From the NCBI RefSeq assembly GCF_000376945.1, contig NZ_AQXU01000023.1, positions 62,001 to 126,000 of the forward strand: DNA of 64,000 nt, in the 5' to 3' direction. A program made the translations under genes and the position numbers. Within the stretch, counting starts at the first letter, position 1, and each line of letters starts with the position of its first letter. Shown one piece after another: positions 63,352-64,000 of this stretch. The stretch is from Leeia oryzae DSM 17879. GTDB lineage: Bacteria; Pseudomonadota; Gammaproteobacteria; Burkholderiales; Leeiaceae. The notes beneath the pieces are model-generated. The model worked only from the letters and a program-made list of their open reading frames with translations. It searched no databases and was not told the DNA's origin.

Positions 63352-63587
63352 GCATTTTCCTCCATCAGGGAACATTGGCAAGATTTTAAAGCCTATGCTT
63401 GAAGGCTGTCGTCTATCGTCAGGTGCGGGTTTGGGTAGTGGCGCACCTTACTGTGGGGAGATCGCGGGGCAGATGTTAGGCGACATTCGGGTTTATGGCA
63501 ACCCTAACAGTAGCATGGATTTTGCTTCATACTGCATTAATGGGCTTTTGAGAAAATTCCGGTCGTTTCCGGACAGAAAGTGAACTT

Positions 63588-64000
63588 ATGTTTGGCTGGT
63601 ATTTGTTCTGGCGGGATATCCGGCAAAACTGGATGATGCTGGTTGCGTTGATCATTGCCATCAGTGCGCTTTCCACCGTGCAGTTAGCATCCAGCCGCTT
63701 GACTGGCGTGGTGGAAAGCCAGGGCGCTGTGCTGCTGGCGGGGGATGCTTTGTATTCGGCAGACCATCCTGTACCAACGGCACTGATAGATGATGCCAGA
63801 CGGTACGGATTGCAGACAGCCAGAGCGTACAGTTTTCCCAGTATGGCACAAACGCCAAAGGATGCGTTGTTAGTGAGTGTCAAGGCAGTGGAATCTGCCT
63901 ATCCATTGAGGGGGAGGCTGACCGTGGCACTGCCTGCCGGTACGCAGGCAAACACTGTCGCACCGGCAGCAGGGCGCGTCTGGGTAGATCAGAGTGTACT
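63588..64000 (+). CDS. YbbP-like ABC transporter permease, N-terminal part
   Basis: The frame opens at ATG 63588 and runs off the window end after 137 codons. The visible part starts MFGWYLFWRDIRQNWMMLV, has one membrane segment (about residues 15-32), then a periplasmic domain with LLAGDALYSADHPVP, TARAYSFPSMAQ and VKAVESAYPLRGRLTV. This matches the first portion of YbbP, a large FtsX-like permease, probably for lipid or toxic hydrophobic substrates. Its usual ATPase partner YbbA is not encoded upstream; it may lie downstream. The upstream 236 bases hold no gene. Confidence 0.8.
   Translation, partial: MFGWYLFWRDIRQNWMMLVALIIAISALSTVQLASSRLTGVVESQGAVLLAGDALYSADHPVPTALIDDARRYGLQTARAYSFPSMAQTPKDALLVSVKAVESAYPLRGRLTVALPAGTQANTVAPAAGRVWVDQSV

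Noticed and set aside
63350-63583. A 77-codon plus-strand frame before the YbbP-like gene
   Set aside because: It begins inside the leader of the carbonic anhydrase gene and lacks any recognisable feature.

Overview
The window is a 64 kb stretch of bacterial chromosome of roughly balanced GC content. It is densely packed with housekeeping genes on both strands, with short operons, overlapping stop/start codons and many strong Rho-independent terminators. The gene set points to a betaproteobacterium: nrdR-ribD, a RibBA whose second domain is degenerate, a PhaM-like granule protein, the gloB/methyltransferase/rnhA/dnaQ neighbourhood, the sigma factor-DUF3619-DUF3106 cassette, zapE, and an OxyR with the classical Cys pair. 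Neisseriales (Chromobacteriaceae relatives) is my best guess; the genus cannot be read from the sequence. No insertion sequence, prophage, CRISPR array or obvious foreign island is visible.

Layout. 1-5.9 kb: 3' end of an ABC-F ATPase, glyA, a BenE transporter, then a tight nrdR-ribD-methyltransferase-ribE operon. 6-10.1 kb: rnr (minus), two identical tRNA-Leu(CAG) genes, argF. 10.3-18 kb: DUF2788, ppnP, a PAS-GGDEF cyclase, then a minus-strand ung-tex pair and a large membrane GGDEF/EAL protein. 18.2-27.9 kb: YajR-like transporter, ssb, the formaldehyde pathway frmA-fghA, an EamA permease with a PolB-type exonuclease, ybaK, a second GGDEF/EAL protein, folD (minus). 28-34 kb: tRNA-Pro, tRNA-Arg, MarC, parE-parC. 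33.8-40 kb: ribBA, ribH, nusB, thiL, pgpA, zapE, a receiver protein with a dead GGDEF domain. 40.1-41.5 kb (minus): sigma factor cassette. 41.8-49.7 kb: rnhA, dnaQ-ispD, ypfJ, gloB, methyltransferase, an MFS transporter, and the minus-strand operon tsaB-rimI-family 4 UDG. 50-56 kb: radA, a receiver-Hpt protein, gluQ (minus), and a periplasmic SUOX-fold protein overlapping a hybrid histidine kinase. 56.4-64 kb: lysC, nudB (minus), maeB, a PhaM-like protein, a YciA-type thioesterase, oxyR, a beta-carbonic anhydrase (minus) and the start of a YbbP-like permease.

How the genes work together. Riboflavin synthesis is split over two loci (ribD, ribE; ribBA, ribH), with no FMN riboswitch that I could recognise at either. 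Folate/one-carbon metabolism is represented by glyA, folD and nudB, and formaldehyde detoxification by frmA-fghA. DNA maintenance includes two unrelated uracil-DNA glycosylases, ssb, radA, dnaQ, rnhA and topoisomerase IV. Signalling is prominent: three GGDEF proteins that look active (two with EAL), one degenerate GGDEF that keeps a c-di-GMP inhibitory-site motif, a hybrid kinase without an Hpt domain, and a separate receiver-Hpt protein that could complete its phosphorelay.

The most interesting candidates are the sigma/DUF3619/DUF3106 envelope-type regulatory cassette, the cysteine-free SUOX-fold protein translationally coupled to a hybrid kinase, the receiver-degenerate GGDEF protein, and several regulatory layouts: a full-consensus promoter lying over the rnr start codon, direct repeats upstream of maeB, and inverted repeats before argF and lysC. 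All functional statements come from reading motifs by eye; no database search was run.
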